Positions 10,126-22,840 of a stretch of 64,000 nt of DNA are shown one piece after another. The notes beneath the pieces are model-generated. The model ran no database searches. It was not told the DNA's origin and saw nothing but the letters and a program-made list of their open reading frames with translations. This stretch comes from Euclidia mi (Eukaryota; Arthropoda; Insecta; Lepidoptera; Erebidae). Positions within the stretch are counted from its first letter, which is position 1. Every line of letters starts with the position of its first letter. The stretch lies in the NCBI GenBank assembly GCA_944739405.2, contig OX123188.2, positions 63,197,251-63,261,250 on the forward strand, written 5' to 3'. The translations under genes and the position numbers were made by a program.

Positions 10126-11421
10126 TATAGTTTCTATATGACAAGTAAATCGCTGAGTGGGAGCCGCGGCGTTGCCGTGCTTCCACATTGTACCATAACC
10201 TTTAGTCCACCGTAAATTCAACTGTAATGCCGTGTGGAAAAGTCCGCACAACCGTAACATGATACATGCATTCATCAACTATAACTACTATTATAAATAT
10301 AAGCCAGCGCTGCTCCGAACATAGAGTTTAATTGCAATGCTAGTGTTATTATTAGTTTATATTCGCCCCTGACTACTGTACCGAATTTATCATCAAAGTG
10401 GCGTTAGTAACTGCGTTTCAATAAAATTAAATAATATAGATTAAAACATCACTAGAAACTATGTTTGCTGACGTATTAATATTTGTAGCTGAAAATTTGA
10501 CATGTTTATTCGACATTCAAAATGCGTATGCATTATGTATACAAATAGTCATAGTAGTTGACCAGATTTATTTGGAATATTATCAAACATTGTATGAAAT
10601 ATTTATTTGTGATTAAAACAGTTAACAAAACCTATTACATTTATCAAAATAACTATGAAATTTGAATGAATTATGAAATTGTTAAAGTCTATTAAGTTGA
10701 ATTAGCTCGTTGTGAAGATCTCTAGGCTCGGTGAAGGTTGATAGTTATCGGGTGGAAAAAACCGGTCAATAAAAGTGACAAATACCACGCATAGTACTTC
10801 CCGAACTAGTAGACTTACTTTGTTATGATTTTAGGTCTAAGCAAATATCTAGTATACCTAGTGAAATAGGATATATAGGTAGATGGTGCGCGTTCCCATC
10901 ACGTATTGCTGGACACGAAAATCAATCACAGGATCAAGTGAACGGTCGCAACGCCACAACTTTTAAACTATTCGTGGTTTCACTCAGTGTCCATGAACTA
11001 TATAGCATAGTTATACACTCTGTGTTTGTATTCTGTTGCTGGCATAGTTCTAAAGGTGACGCAAAAAAATCGCATCCTTATTGTGAAAGGATGCTTGTGC
11101 TAGAAGAATTCGATGCTTAAAGAAAGACCAAGCTATGTTAGTAACGCGACGACACTGTATTGGGAGTCCACGGGCTGAGATTCAAATTGTCGACCTTACT
11201 AGTGTATTCTTTGTATGAACTGGAAAAAGTAACAGTACAGGACTTTTAGTAGTTTATGATGTAAAATAAACGTAGTTTTTTCTTACCATCTCTATGTGGT
11301 AGAACTCTACATATTTTGGAATAACCGGAATGAGTAGAGTAAAGTATTTCTATTTAATCGAAGATGGCACAACAATTATGCATTAATGTGATTAGTATAT
11401 TGATTAGTACCTTTAGGATAC
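10126..11421. other. No gene seen
   Basis: AT-rich non-coding sequence. 10140-10270 is slightly GC-richer but has no recognisable frame. Confidence 0.5.
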
Positions 11422-11620
11422 CATTTCTATAACCCGCAAATATAAGATTGCGGCAGATCTTTAGTAAATCAGAGAAAACATTCGAAACGATGTCTCCCCG
11501 CTCTAAAAACTTTGCTTTGTTATTTTCTTCTCTAAAAAGAAATCCTATATTATCCACGTGTTCTCGGACGAGGGTGAAAGGAATGCAGTGTGAAGGGTCG
11601 CAGTATATCGGGCGTTTCTC
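11422..11620 (-). CDS. Possible isolated exon or gene relic, product unknown
   Basis: A minus-strand frame with protein-like composition runs from a stop at 11621-11623 through RPIYCDPSHCIPFTLVREH and FLFREENNKAKFLERGDIVS to CRNLIFAGYRN. A GGTATCC that could serve as a splice donor follows at about 11416-11422. The candidate acceptor on the upstream side lacks a good pyrimidine tract. I do not recognise the protein. The overlapping plus-strand frame (11448-11687) is also open, so which strand is real, if either, is undecided. No neighbouring exon was found. Confidence 0.2.
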
Positions 11621-12690
11621 TCATATAATGTCAACCTTTGATGCCCCACTCCTCAAATACTTTGACGTGTTACGCCTACGTAATTAGAGCACACTTCTTT
11701 TGAAATATTCTACATAGTAAGTGAGCAAACGACACCCAGTGTCACAACGCCACAGTTTCAAACAGACCGTAATTTATGCAGCGCCGTGTATGTGTATTAT
11801 AAACTCTATGCGATTGCCTTTCCTTTCACAGTTTTGATTACACGAATGTTTTAATTAGTTGCTGGGGTTTTGTAAGGAATTCCAGTAGCTGTTGTTTCGA
11901 AACTAACTTCATTAAGAACAGATTTCAGTTCATTGTAGAACTTCCAACAGATTATGGTTAGAACAAATTTAGTGTTAATCAGAATTTGTAAGAATATGCA
12001 CTTTACAGGAGCTCCGCGAAAAAGCTGGTTATTATTATAAGACTTATAGACGAATGAAACTTGTGATTAGCTGCTGGATATGACAACTGGATCTAATATT
12101 ACTACGTATTGCCAAGAAATGACTTGCAACTATGGCATTAGAGGCAGATCCAAGAAATCCAAAAAAATACGTCTACGTTAATATATTTTTTTATTTTTTT
12201 TACTGCGCAGCGCTAAAGTGGTGGTGATGATGAAATCAGCAATAAGGTTGCCATTAATTACAGATAACCTTAACATAGTTGAAGTAAAGGTATTCTAATA
12301 CATACTTGCAAAACTCATTACAATGTTCATATAATGAGTTTGGGAGTATGAAAGTTTGTGTACAAGTTATGCAGCACCACTTAGCATCAATTAAGTGCTA
12401 TTTCCGTGACGTTTGTACTCGGTGTTTCCACAGAAGCATTGTCTGTCCTTACCCAATTACGTTGTCATTTTAACAAAGATACATAAGTATAGGCACATTT
12501 CAGATAGACTATCACATAAATACGTGCATCAACTGCAATTGTATTTGTATTGTACATGATAGTGCCTACATAGTTGTGATCTCTTTATACTACCTACAAT
12601 AATATACATCTTGTTTATGATCCTTCAAATTGGTTCTATTTTTTTATTACAACTCTCACATTAGGTATAGTAATTGACACACTCACACAT
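11621..12690. other. No gene seen
   Basis: AT-rich non-coding sequence without clear repeats. Confidence 0.5.
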
Positions 12691-12780
12691 TTAGGTATAG
12701 TCATGTTGTCTCGTGTGGACCTGTGGGGATCGAACTCAAGACAGTGCCGCACCCGCTAAAACCATTAGACAAAAACACTA
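12691..12780 (-). mobile_element. SINE head fragment
   Basis: Minus strand shows a B-box-like GTTCGATCCCC at about 12725-12735 and a degenerate A-box in GGTTTTAGCGG. It resembles the head of the SINE at 16204-16441, strongly diverged. Confidence 0.35.
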
Positions 12781-12845
12781 CTACACTTAATGATATTTTC
12801 AGGTTTTGTTACTTTTGTCAGTCAATTTATATTTTTCTAGCTATC

Positions 12846-12888
12846 AATGAAGTCGTTGGATGCGTGTGGCTCAAGATCGGTCTGTGTG
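12846..12888 (+). mobile_element. Short RTE-like LINE tail fragment
   Basis: GGATGCG..GGCTCAAGATCGGTCTGTGTGGA matches the complement of 59220-59255 almost exactly, then diverges. It is part of the sequence coding the C-terminus of an RTE-type reverse transcriptase. Confidence 0.45.
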
Positions 12889-15800
12889 GACGGCCGAGAG
12901 TTTCAGTCTTCAGACTGAGTGGGCCGTCTTTCTTCACTAGAAGCATCACGTATATGCTCGATCAATTACGTGGGATCTAGAAAACACCTCATACCTAAAA
13001 ATTGGCCCACGATCCAAACTAGCAAGTATGCGTACACTCATAGCAGTACTACTACTACCACTACATACTACTAACACTACATTATTCCATACAATTCGTT
13101 TCTGAGAAAATAAGTAAGGTCTGGCGGCCCTGAGATCTTACTCTATGAGCATTCTTACGAACACTCTGGCGAGCCTTAGAATATAGAAAATACATAGAAA
13201 CCGGGCTGCAATGGCGGTTAAACCCAATTTATATATTTAGTTCACTTTGACTTATGATTTTTATTTATTGTTTCGAATCTGCGTAGGTTGTCACTAATTT
13301 TTTAAAAATAAAAAATTACATATTATATAAAGTGCAATCACAATGTCTATTAGTATATTTGGTCGCGGTCAAGTGCTCAACTTGACCGCTGCCAAATATC
13401 CTAAAGATTGAGGTAGGAAACCCTTAATTGAAGTGAAGTTTTCTCATTAATTTGATTACGTCGATCCCAGAGCCTGACCCGTGACACATGTTACTTCATT
13501 AGTTACGCAACTTACTGAAAGTAATCCGAGCGAATTAGTTTTTGTAAGACACGAATCATCAGAATGATACCGATGTTCGAATACTTTTTATACGTTACGC
13601 GTTAGCGTATACCGACGACGCCCGCCGCGGTGGTTGAGCGCAGTCAGTTGGTGGCATTGTTTATAATAAATTAGGCACCATTAATCAGGATGACGCTACA
13701 TATTCGAGGCATTTTAACCAAAATGTGCTTGTGATATGCAAACTAGACGATTCATAAAATTATAATTTAAAATCAAAGCTCCGTTTCAGAGGTGTTTTTG
13801 TCTGTGAACAGCGCGACACAGCGCACATAAGTTACCACGAATATTTATGTTGGGCAATGCCACCTACAGGCTAACGCTCATATTTACCGCCAAGATCTCG
13901 CTTACTGCACTCTCATATTTGCATTTTAAGTACATGTGTTATTTTTGTTTAAACATAACTTAAATTATTCCATTTATACAATGTGTTTTTTAGGGTTCAA
14001 AAGTTTTTTTTACGTTATACGGCCACATTCGTGACTATAATAGACCTGTAGAGATACCTCTTAAAAAAGTAACAACTCAACGTCATAGTTCAAAGCTACA
14101 TATATAAAATGCTATTTAATCTCAATAAAAAAAATAGTACCAGGTTATTCACGATATGTATTGACTGTAAATAAATTTATGGTCACTGGTTCAGAAGACT
14201 ATTCGTTTCGTGCTCCGATGCACGGAAGGGTGTATGTTTTATGAATGGCCATTGTTATATGAGCTGACCGCGATAATCAAATTTCACACCTTAGAGAAAT
14301 GGTTAAAAGCATCTTCACAACAGCCAAGGCATCAAATTGTCTATAATAAAAACATTAATGAGATCAGTATAATAATATAGATGTAATATCAAACATTGTA
14401 ATAATTAAGATACCCTTGTAAGAAATATCCAGCACTGGACACAAAGGACACACGTACATATAGTTATAATACCCAATTACGTAGACACATATAAGCACGT
14501 AGAACGCGATGAAGATTGCATTAGATGTCTTATCCTCGTGTAAGGAACATTACGTGGCGGACCAAGCTCGGGTTTAATTGATCAAGGCAGAATGATGGAT
14601 TGTAGCGAGAGATGCGGGGATGCGGCGGTTTGTGGTGGATAAAGACGAATCTAAGTGCCGCTTCCGCAAGACGTTTACTTACATAAGCTAGCCTTGTGGT
14701 TGAACTATGTATCATATAGTTTTGCTGGGTTTTTATATCTAATTATTTGCAATTGAAAGTATTTTCAGACATGATTAAAGGCTTTTACGTAAACGACATG
14801 ATTTTGTCTGGTACCCACACAATATTTTTCTTTACCATAAACTATATTTTACATTATATGTACATAATTATGTAAGGTATTGATCCTGTGAACAATACTC
14901 GTTTATCGATTTTACATCGATTTATGATACAATATTTTCATTCGTAGTATATGGCTTTCATTGCCTCTATACTCGTAACAGTCATATCGACAAGAAGTTA
15001 GTAGAAATTTAATTTTAGAATGTGTTGGGGACTAGGACATTTGCATGTCACAGAAACTAAATAAACAAATAAATTGACACTGCTAAAACTCCTCTGTGGA
15101 CAAAAGGTTAACAAAAGTATCCTTTTTGTTATAAATTGTATAATGGCATTGTTGTAAAAGTTGAAACTGTATATTCCGGTAGTCGCTTTAAAAACTCTGT
15201 CCTAATACAAGTTAATTAAATAAATAACCCTGCGTATAGAAACTGTGGCTTTTCACTTCCAAGTTGTTTCGTAGCTATACATTTTGTCTAAAATAAATAA
15301 TGTTAATAACTGGTGCCGAGTTTTTACTGAATCGCCATTAATTAAATTTGAAGTAAGTCCTCTTAAAGAGCTCGTTAATAGGATATAATGCTGTGTAGTG
15401 TTGTAGTTTGCGTTTTAACAGCTTAAAGTATTAAGCAACGAGAGCTGCGTTGCTGGTGACAAGGGACTTAATTAACAGAGAACAAACATAATAAAATTGT
15501 GTCAAAAAGTGCCTGTATGTTGCCACGGAGGGAGTATAAACAAACGGCTGCCAGCTAACTAACTGATTCGTATTCGTTTTAGGTGAACTGAGGCAATTCT
15601 TCTAGATTAACTTCGTACATTCTACTACACACCACCTTACTAAACAAATAAAACTAACTTTCTCGAAATGTTAGATTTTAGTTTGTTTCAGTAATAGAAA
15701 GCCTATGTCCTTTCGATTTTCACGTTGTTCAACAACCGTCGTCATTGGCTCGAAAAACTAGTTGATAATAAAAGGTTACTCTACAATTTAGTTTGTACCG

Positions 15801-16203
15801 TTCACTTCGCTGTAACATCTAAGGAATTTAAATTTTTCCTTTGCGCTCCATCGAAGATAATCAAACAGCTGGCGGCCACTCCATGTTTTGAATATTAATG
15901 AGTTTAATCACGGTTCGAGTATTATATTGCGCTATTCCAAACATTTTAAAACAAATTATTCTTAAATTCTTAAATTCTTAAGCAAATTCACCGCAACGTG
16001 GCTTTACTGCTTAAAATTGTTTTCCTCAAACAAATAGCTTAAACTTTATTTAACAATACTAACTCCAAGTTTATAATGAATCCTCAAATCCGTTGTTTAC
16101 TTTGTTTCATATCTGTACTTATTCGCATTATAATACAGATAATATAAACATCGCTTTGTATTCACCGCGAAATAGCGGAGTTGAACCACTAACACTCAAC
16201 TAC
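12889..16203. other. Gene desert; one short inverted repeat
   Basis: AT-rich non-coding sequence. An imperfect inverted repeat (TTTGG..GCGGTCAAG near 13355-13373 with CTTGACCGC..CCAAA near 13381-13399) is the only structure noticed. The open frame at 14530-14715 is not protein-like. Confidence 0.5.
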
Positions 16204-16441
16204 CTCTATAATTTTATTTTATTTTATTTTCAAAAAAGACAACTCCCGCATTAGGACTAAATCCTGTGTCGCGGGGGACTTTACAAACATACAACTAACG
16301 GACACAATGAACACCCAGACCCGAAACAACAATTTGTGAATTACACAAAGTGTTGCCTCGTGTCGGGATCGAACCCACAGCACTCGGCGCAGTGTCAAGT
16401 GGCGAGGCGGCCGCTTAAACCACTACACCAACCGTGCAGTC
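16204..16441 (-). mobile_element. tRNA-derived SINE, apparently complete
   Basis: Read on the minus strand: an A-box in GGTGTAGTGGTTTAAGCGG, a B-box GGTTCGATCCC near 16366-16376, a unique body with CGGGTCTGGGTGTTC, and a 3' tail of (AAAAT)n. The tRNA-like head plus A-rich tail is the standard SINE plan. It encodes no protein. Confidence 0.7.
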
Positions 16442-17059
16442 ATTGTCAACATAATAAATTAGTTGTTTTAGCGGAAATGGCATCGTCTCAGCTGTGCCAT
16501 AAAGACATTTAGGATTGAGTTCCAGCGAGGCTGTGAGTTATTCAACGTCACGTACCGCGGGACTGGTCGCAGTTGCGCCGTGTCCTCTCTGCGTACTCTC
16601 TGTAAAGTCAGCCGTTCCACAAAACCGTTACAACTTGCAACTCGCTACCATTCTCAAACTTATGACAGAAACAATCGAATGTCGCCTACAGTTTTCCCGT
16701 CTTGTTTTTCCGACTGACCTACAAAAAACGTTGCCAACAGTCCCAATTTAATCGAAATGCCCGATTTCATTTCGTTGGAATTCTTATTAAAAATTAGCTT
16801 TTGCCACCAGTACATGCGTATGAGAATGTGTAGAAATATTCTATTCATAAATTTATTTTTAAAGTTTTGGAGAAGGACGTTTGCAGGTAGTAATTACGTT
16901 TATTACAACAAGTGAAATGTGTCTAGGAAAGATTTCATGTAGTAATTAAAGAAGATGATGCATTTCGGTGAGAATTATGTTCAATGATGGACCAGAATAG
17001 ATCAATTGAGTGAGCTTCACTTTATGATTCTGGTAATGTAGTTTATAGCTATACTATAT
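16442..17059. other. No gene seen
   Basis: A 78-residue plus-strand ORF (16515-16751) exists but shows no motif or splice context. Treated as chance. Confidence 0.45.
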
Positions 17060-17230
17060 TTTTATGTTATAGGTGGCATACGAGCTTACATATTGCCTGA
17101 TGGTTAGTGATTACCGCCACCCATTGGCACTCGCATCACCAGTGGAGTAAAATGTGCGTTGCTTGCCTTTGGGATGGAAAAAGTAACAGGAAGAGGAGCG
17201 GTATGGAGGAGGAAAAGGGGATAGTTCTCC
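17060..17230 (+). repeat. Dispersed repeat (SINE-like)
   Basis: Contains GGTGGCATACGAGC, GATTACCGCCACCCATTGGC and GTGCGTTGC.TGCC, words I recall as a common dispersed lepidopteran repeat. No coding capacity. Orientation is uncertain. Confidence 0.4.
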
Positions 17231-17341
17231 CAGCTGTATAAAGAGATGTTTATCTAAATTACGTTAATTGACTCTATAAAGACATGTTATATAAACTTGT
17301 AAAAAGTAGAGCTCGTCAGACAATTTTGCTGCTAAGCCTAT

Positions 17342-17608
17342 TAGTTAGACCAGTCCGTTCACGGCTGCTTTGGACGGAGCTTGCACAGGATTGGAGAATA
17401 TGTCCAACTGTCATATTCATTATACAAGGTCCGCCGCGACGATGTCGAAGATATCGTCCCTGTACTCCTTGGTGGAATGATTTACCTAGGCAGAGCAGCA
17501 TTAGCTCACAGCATTCAGTTTCGATGTGGTTCCTACTTCAGACATTGGTACAAGCAATGGTTCGGACCGGAAGGGCCTGGAATGCCGCCATCTCTTTCTG
17601 CTAAGTAG
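17342..17608 (+). CDS. Possible 3'-terminal exon, product unknown
   Basis: A plausible splice acceptor (pyrimidine-rich tract ending CCTATTAG at about 17341) leads into an 88-codon frame ending in TAG at 17606-17608. The frame reads RIGEYVQLSYSLYKVRRDD then VPVLLGGMIYLGRAALAHSI and YFRHWYKQWFGPEGPGMPP. A polyadenylation signal AATAAA lies at 17958-17963. Codon use is mixed and the composition looks like real protein, with one short hydrophobic patch (VLLGGMIYLGRAALA). I do not recognise the family. It could equally be a decayed retrocopy; no upstream exon was found in the window. Confidence 0.35.
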
Positions 17609-20466
17609 TAATGCTCAGGCAGGTGGGAGAGGGAGCGGCAACACCAGTTTACTCACCAGCAGATTCGGACCTCAGAGAGCACGTGACGATCTGCAGCCGC
17701 AGTAGGCTTTAGTCTACTGATAGCGAGCCAAAGGGTAAAGGCAGGGTGACTCTTCCTCTACGATCGTCCGCACTGATTCTTAATGCCTTACGTATTAAGT
17801 TGTTTCGGGAGTCACACCTTCTTCTTGCGCTAAGCTTCAACTCAAGTTTGAGGTAAACTAGACTTTGGGTGGTGAAAGACACCCGCTATTTTTATCACCC
17901 TCTGCTAGAACAGAAAAAATGTGTACCTACTTCTTCTGTATTTGACCTTAGGTATGGAATAAACCTACGTCACTTATATAGATAGGTATACTCTAATGTA
18001 CAATGTAATAGACACTCCAAACATTATATTATCGCTTTCGGCGATTTCTGCCAGACAACTTTGGTATAGATAACTTTGAATATGTAAGCTGAATAGTGTG
18101 GTACCACTAATTAATTAAATTAAATAATGGGAATAAGTAATAATGTTAAGATTATCTACTATCAGTTTTCCATCGTACGTAGGTATCTGTAACTAAGAGT
18201 AACAGATTGTTATGTCCTCATAGCTTGTATTGTGATTAATCTGTAGTTGGTAAGATAAAAGTATGCCCAGCAGTAGATGTTTCCTTTCGGCATATATGAT
18301 GATGATGAGGTAAGTAAAATTGCTAGTTGTAATCGCGACTTCAATCTATATGTATGAAGGGACACTGAATGATGATCATTGAACTCATGTAGTCGTAAAA
18401 CATACCAACAAACACCAAAAAAATACGCCACGATAAAATCCGTAGATTGATTCCAATATAAAACTTTCTCGTGTACGAATACACTGAAACCAATATTCAA
18501 CCGCTCTAGAGCCAAAATTAAGTGAATATTTTCAAGAGATGAATTACTCGCAGATATTGCAGTGTTTTCTAATATGTCGTATTTGTATTTTGGCGTTCGT
18601 GCAAAGGCGAAACAGTAGCCGATATTTCAGCACGAGCTCTAGATATGCGTAGACACGTACTTACACAGTGTTCTCGTTGCACTTATAAGCTAGTTGACAC
18701 AGAGGATTTGCTCCGACGATTTTCTTTAATTTTCTGCTGAACAAGCATCGTTTTAATTTGCATTCGCGTGGTATTTTGGGAATGTTTGTATGATGCTAGA
18801 ATGAATACCATTTAGTTTTCTTGTATTCATTGTCTGAGTAACAAATAATTTTAGATTTTAAATAATTTAGGATAGATTATTATAAAAATCAGAGCAGTTT
18901 GAAACCAATCATAAAACGGATGTGTATTCAAACTGAAGCAAATAAATGCGGATTAAGGTAATAGATATTTCGTGTTGAACACATAACACATGTTGTAACA
19001 CCGAGAGATTAAAACTGTTTCATGAATTTATACAATGTCAATAAACACTGACTAAATGCTTGTAATAAAGGATTTAATTCAGAATCTGCTGTTACGAAAC
19101 ACAGTGAACGTGGTTTCAGTATTAATAAAGATTAAAGTAATTTCCATCGGGACTTTTCTCACTATTTCGTGGTAACATCCTACAGCTATCCTCTTTGTTC
19201 CCTTTGTTCTGTGCAACTGTTCCCACAAACAGGGCAAAGAGTTCTTATTTAAACTAAAAAGCAAGATAATGTTTGACTCTGAGTTATACTTACGTTACGA
19301 CTGTAATCTAAGATTGTTTAGATAGAAGTAACTATGCTGATATAACCCATTAATGGTTCGCAAAATAATAATGGTTTCTCAGACAGAAATATTCCAAACT
19401 GCAACAAATCCAATAACCGTATTAAAGAAGAAATTATTAGTGAATTGGTGATTAATAAGGCCTTAGCTGAGAGAAAAGCTAAATTTTAAATTCAGTTTAC
19501 TGTTATGATGCAAAAATATTAAAATATATTCAACTTTGACCTTTGGGTGAGACTGGTTCATAAAGTCCAAGACATAACATGGCACTATGTAAAAACAAGG
19601 ACGTAATATATAAAGCTCGACAATTTTCTATTGAGGTGTTGTTTATATAAATATTTTGTAAAAAAAATTAAATTGCTTAGTTAATCCCATAATAAGTATG
19701 TAACATAAAATATACGTAACAATAGAAATTTGAAACATTTGTTGTTGTCTCAACAAAACCATTTGTGTAAGTCGTTTGGTTTACTATATGAGTAAAGTTT
19801 AAATGTACCGCGTCCTGAAATTACGTCCGATCATTTCTGAACCCCGCTGACTAAGCTCCAGCTTAAAAGTTTTTGTTACGTATCCACATCTATACGTGTG
19901 TACATATGTCGCGGGATTATTGTCCCAATTCCACTGTTAATGCTTTGGGCTTCTGTATTCTGGAGATCAGTTAGGTTTTTAAAATAAAATTAAACTGCTC
20001 GAGAGTATTTGCTATGCCCGTTCTACATTATATCAATATATAAACCATGGGCCAGCTAACAGATAATAATATTCGAATAATTTGCATAATTATGTAGTAT
20101 ACGGATTCAGTTAAATGATTACTCAAATAACTCCTATCTGGCAGGCCTAAGTATGTAATTCGATTGTATCATATTATAAATAACTTCACGGTATTATTGT
20201 ACTTTATATAAATATACCGTATGTGTCTCACAGTTACTCTACATATGTGTACAAAATTACATACGCTTATACAGTGAAGGTAGTTGCGAGTGTGACATAT
20301 TCGATCAATAATACACATACGTGTCGGTTATTAAGATAGCTTGATATTGAAGCAAGAATTCAAAATGATACACTTCTAAATCATTGACAAAATATGATCA
20401 TTACTAAACTAAGTAGTTTATACACAATAACAGTAATCTCATGACATTGCGATAATTTTTCAAGAG
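17609..20466. other. Gene desert
   Basis: Non-coding sequence. A polyadenylation signal at 17958-17963 belongs to the candidate exon above. The open frames at 18210-18515 and 19079-19264 (minus) are not protein-like. Confidence 0.5.
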
Positions 20467-20584
20467 TATATAAGCGGAGCGGTAAAAATTGTTTACGTCC
20501 ATGAATTAACTTGAATTCTCGCGATAAAATTTCATAAAGTATTTTAAACATTCTTGTTCGTCTACATTGCGGAACTCGTGTTGG
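20467..20584 (+). promoter_or_regulatory. Candidate TATA promoter with non-coding first exon
   Basis: TATATAAG at 20467-20474 is followed by GCGGAGCGG. About 110 bases downstream the sequence GTGTTG|GTATGTG offers a splice donor at about 20584. The stretch between has no long ORF, so it would be a 5' UTR exon. This is a pattern match only. Confidence 0.25.
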
Positions 20585-20780
20585 TATGTGATGATTAAAT
20601 TATAATAACATTATTGAGAATGTACTCGGTTCATCGCTACACCTGCACGTAAATCTTGGTAACAAAGTGTTCGTTTCAGTGTAGTAAACTTTAATATAGA
20701 TTAAGTTTTAATTGAGCTTACATTGTTAAAACTCAATTGATCAAATGTTTGTGTTCTACATATGAACGTGTTTAAAACTC

Positions 20781-20943
20781 CGTACTCACATACAGTTTTA
20801 CTCGATTGAGTCAGACTCGAAGGCTCGCTTAGAGTAAAATTACAGTGTATTTGATGTCATCGAGCTGTGATTTTGCAGTCCACACGTTGATTTTTACTCG
20901 TTTTCGAGTAAAACTATCGAGTAATACCGTGTGTCAGTACTGA
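20781..20943. mobile_element. MITE-like element with inverted termini
   Basis: The first ~26 bases (CCGTACTCACATACAGTTTT onward) match the complement of the last ~26 (ending CGTGTGTCAGTACTG) at about 21 positions. An internal perfect hairpin TTTACTCG/CGAGTAAA and several further ACTCGA words lie inside. Non-coding, ~160 bp: the size and plan of a MITE. Confidence 0.5.
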
Positions 20944-22544
20944 GCATAAGGCGTGTCATACAGCGAATGTTGCGGTTAAATAAAGGCACAGATAAAAAAG
21001 GGAAGACGTCGATTTTATTAAACTTAACGAGAAAATTCGATTTAGTCTTAGGTGTTATTCAGTCATATCTAAAATAGATCAAATTGTGGCAGAATTCTCT
21101 TTAGAATATATATTAAATCAATTTACAACATCATGAAGCGATGTCGGCATTGTTTATTTTTAGTAGCGTGTCAAGATTGATGTAGAAGAAATTTTATAAC
21201 GGTTCGGGGCCACCCACGCGATCTTTTATGTACCGTTATAGAATAACATACTTAGTGTTCGAAAGTTGTATAATAAGCTTTAAACGTTTATTTTGCGTAC
21301 AAATTATTACACTTTAAAATTGTAGCATTGTACCTATGTCTAAGTGTCTTAAAAATATGTTAAGTAACGCCAAATTGGCAATCTCAACACGCCAGCGATT
21401 AAATAATACTACAAAATTTTAGCTCATCTCAAGAAAGTCTAAAACCGGTCTTAAATAGCGTTACATTGCGTTATTTTTCCGCACCCAACATTTAGGAGGC
21501 TTGAAGCCGATAGCGGGCGACGATGAAATTGAATCGAAGTGTTCGCGTTAAAATTCGTTGGAAGAGTTAAAGTTGATGAAGCGGTCACGTCCGCTAAGTC
21601 TTGGCGATATTAATGTTGTTGACGTGGATGTAGTCGTGTCACGTTGCGGGCATTTCGCCTTTGAAATCACTTCCCGATCCCACTCTCCGCTCCTGACAGT
21701 GACGTATTGTTGCTCTTCTTTAACATTAATGTAATGGATTTTGTTTCATGTTGCGGAAGTTATCGTATATTATACGATCTGCTTAATTTATCCATAAATT
21801 TTTTTGTTGTTTTCTCCCTCGGTTGATGCTTATATTTGATGACCCGCGAAGTAGTGTAATAATGAACCGCGTGTTCACTTTGACTTTTAAACGGAAAATT
21901 TATGCGGCGTTCAATAATGCGGTGTAATGTGCATTGTGAAATGTGATGTGCTGATAGTTTTAATGGAATATTTATAAGATTTATGAGCTGGTACATATTT
22001 ACGTTAAACCCTTTAAAATCTTTAAATAATAAATTGTTAACTTGTTTTATATTTCATCATAGTATGTTGCATAGCAAAGGGGAAATAAAATGTCGCTACG
22101 ATTATCATAGAGCAATTTCTTTGTAGGCATAGTATATAAATATACTAAATGGATATAATTTTGCTACTGTTGTAGTAAGTACACGGTGATGATATAAAAT
22201 ATAAATCAAATAATTGTAGTAGTTCGTTCAGCTACACCAATTCTTGGAAGGCTTTGCTACTGAAAGCTTCTACCAATACTATTAGAACAACTTACGATTG
22301 GCGTAAACTGTTTAGAAAGCAATAACGCGCTATATTACAGACTAGCGCGTCGCATTTGACGTAGCATCTCTACGGCGTAGCCGCTCTACGACGTAGCACA
22401 CAGAAGCTAATGTGCCAAACTCGTGTATGGAATAACGTACGTTTTATAGCACATTGTAATGATTAGGATTGTGTGCGCAAATTAATTTGTTTTCTTCGGT
22501 GCTACATCACTGGCGTCACATTGATAAATAATTATGCATTGTGT
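20944..22544. other. No gene seen
   Basis: Mostly AT-rich. 22325-22440 carries repeated ACGTAGC/GCGTAGC words (CTACGGCGTAGCCGCTCTAC) suggestive of another small repeat. Ends at the BEL target site ATATG (22545-22549). Confidence 0.5.
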
Positions 22545-22549
22545 ATATG

Positions 22550-22820
22550 TGTACACGCATGAGCCTTATTACCCAACGCACGGGGTACCGCGCATTAGGC
22601 TCGCAACCCAATCAGGGGCCAGCCAGGGGACTGCGGAAGCGGGGACGGCGAGCGTCACCACGCCAGCGGCCAGCGCGGCCGGCCGGCCATTCGGACGACG
22701 ACAAGGACCGAGTGCGCGCGCATGGTTAAGATAATATAATTATTGTAATTGCTACCGCTCAGCTATCCTGAATATACTGTTTGGATATATAATATAGTCC
22801 GTTTCATTCATTTCCAAACA
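22550..22820 (+). repeat. 5' LTR of the BEL/Pao element
   Basis: Starts TGTACACGCATGAGCC and ends TCCAAACA. The GC-rich first half contains GGCCGGCCGGCC; the AT-rich second half contains GGATATATAATATAG, a possible TATA region. Same length as the 3' LTR. Confidence 0.95.
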
Positions 22821-22822
22821 TT

Positions 22823-22840
22823 TGGCGACCGTTGAAGCAA
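22823..22840 (+). other. Primer binding site
   Basis: TGGCGACCGTTGAAGC begins two bases after the 5' LTR. TGG complements a tRNA CCA end, and TGGCGACCG is the usual start of BEL/Pao primer sites; the tRNA identity was not established. Confidence 0.8.
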
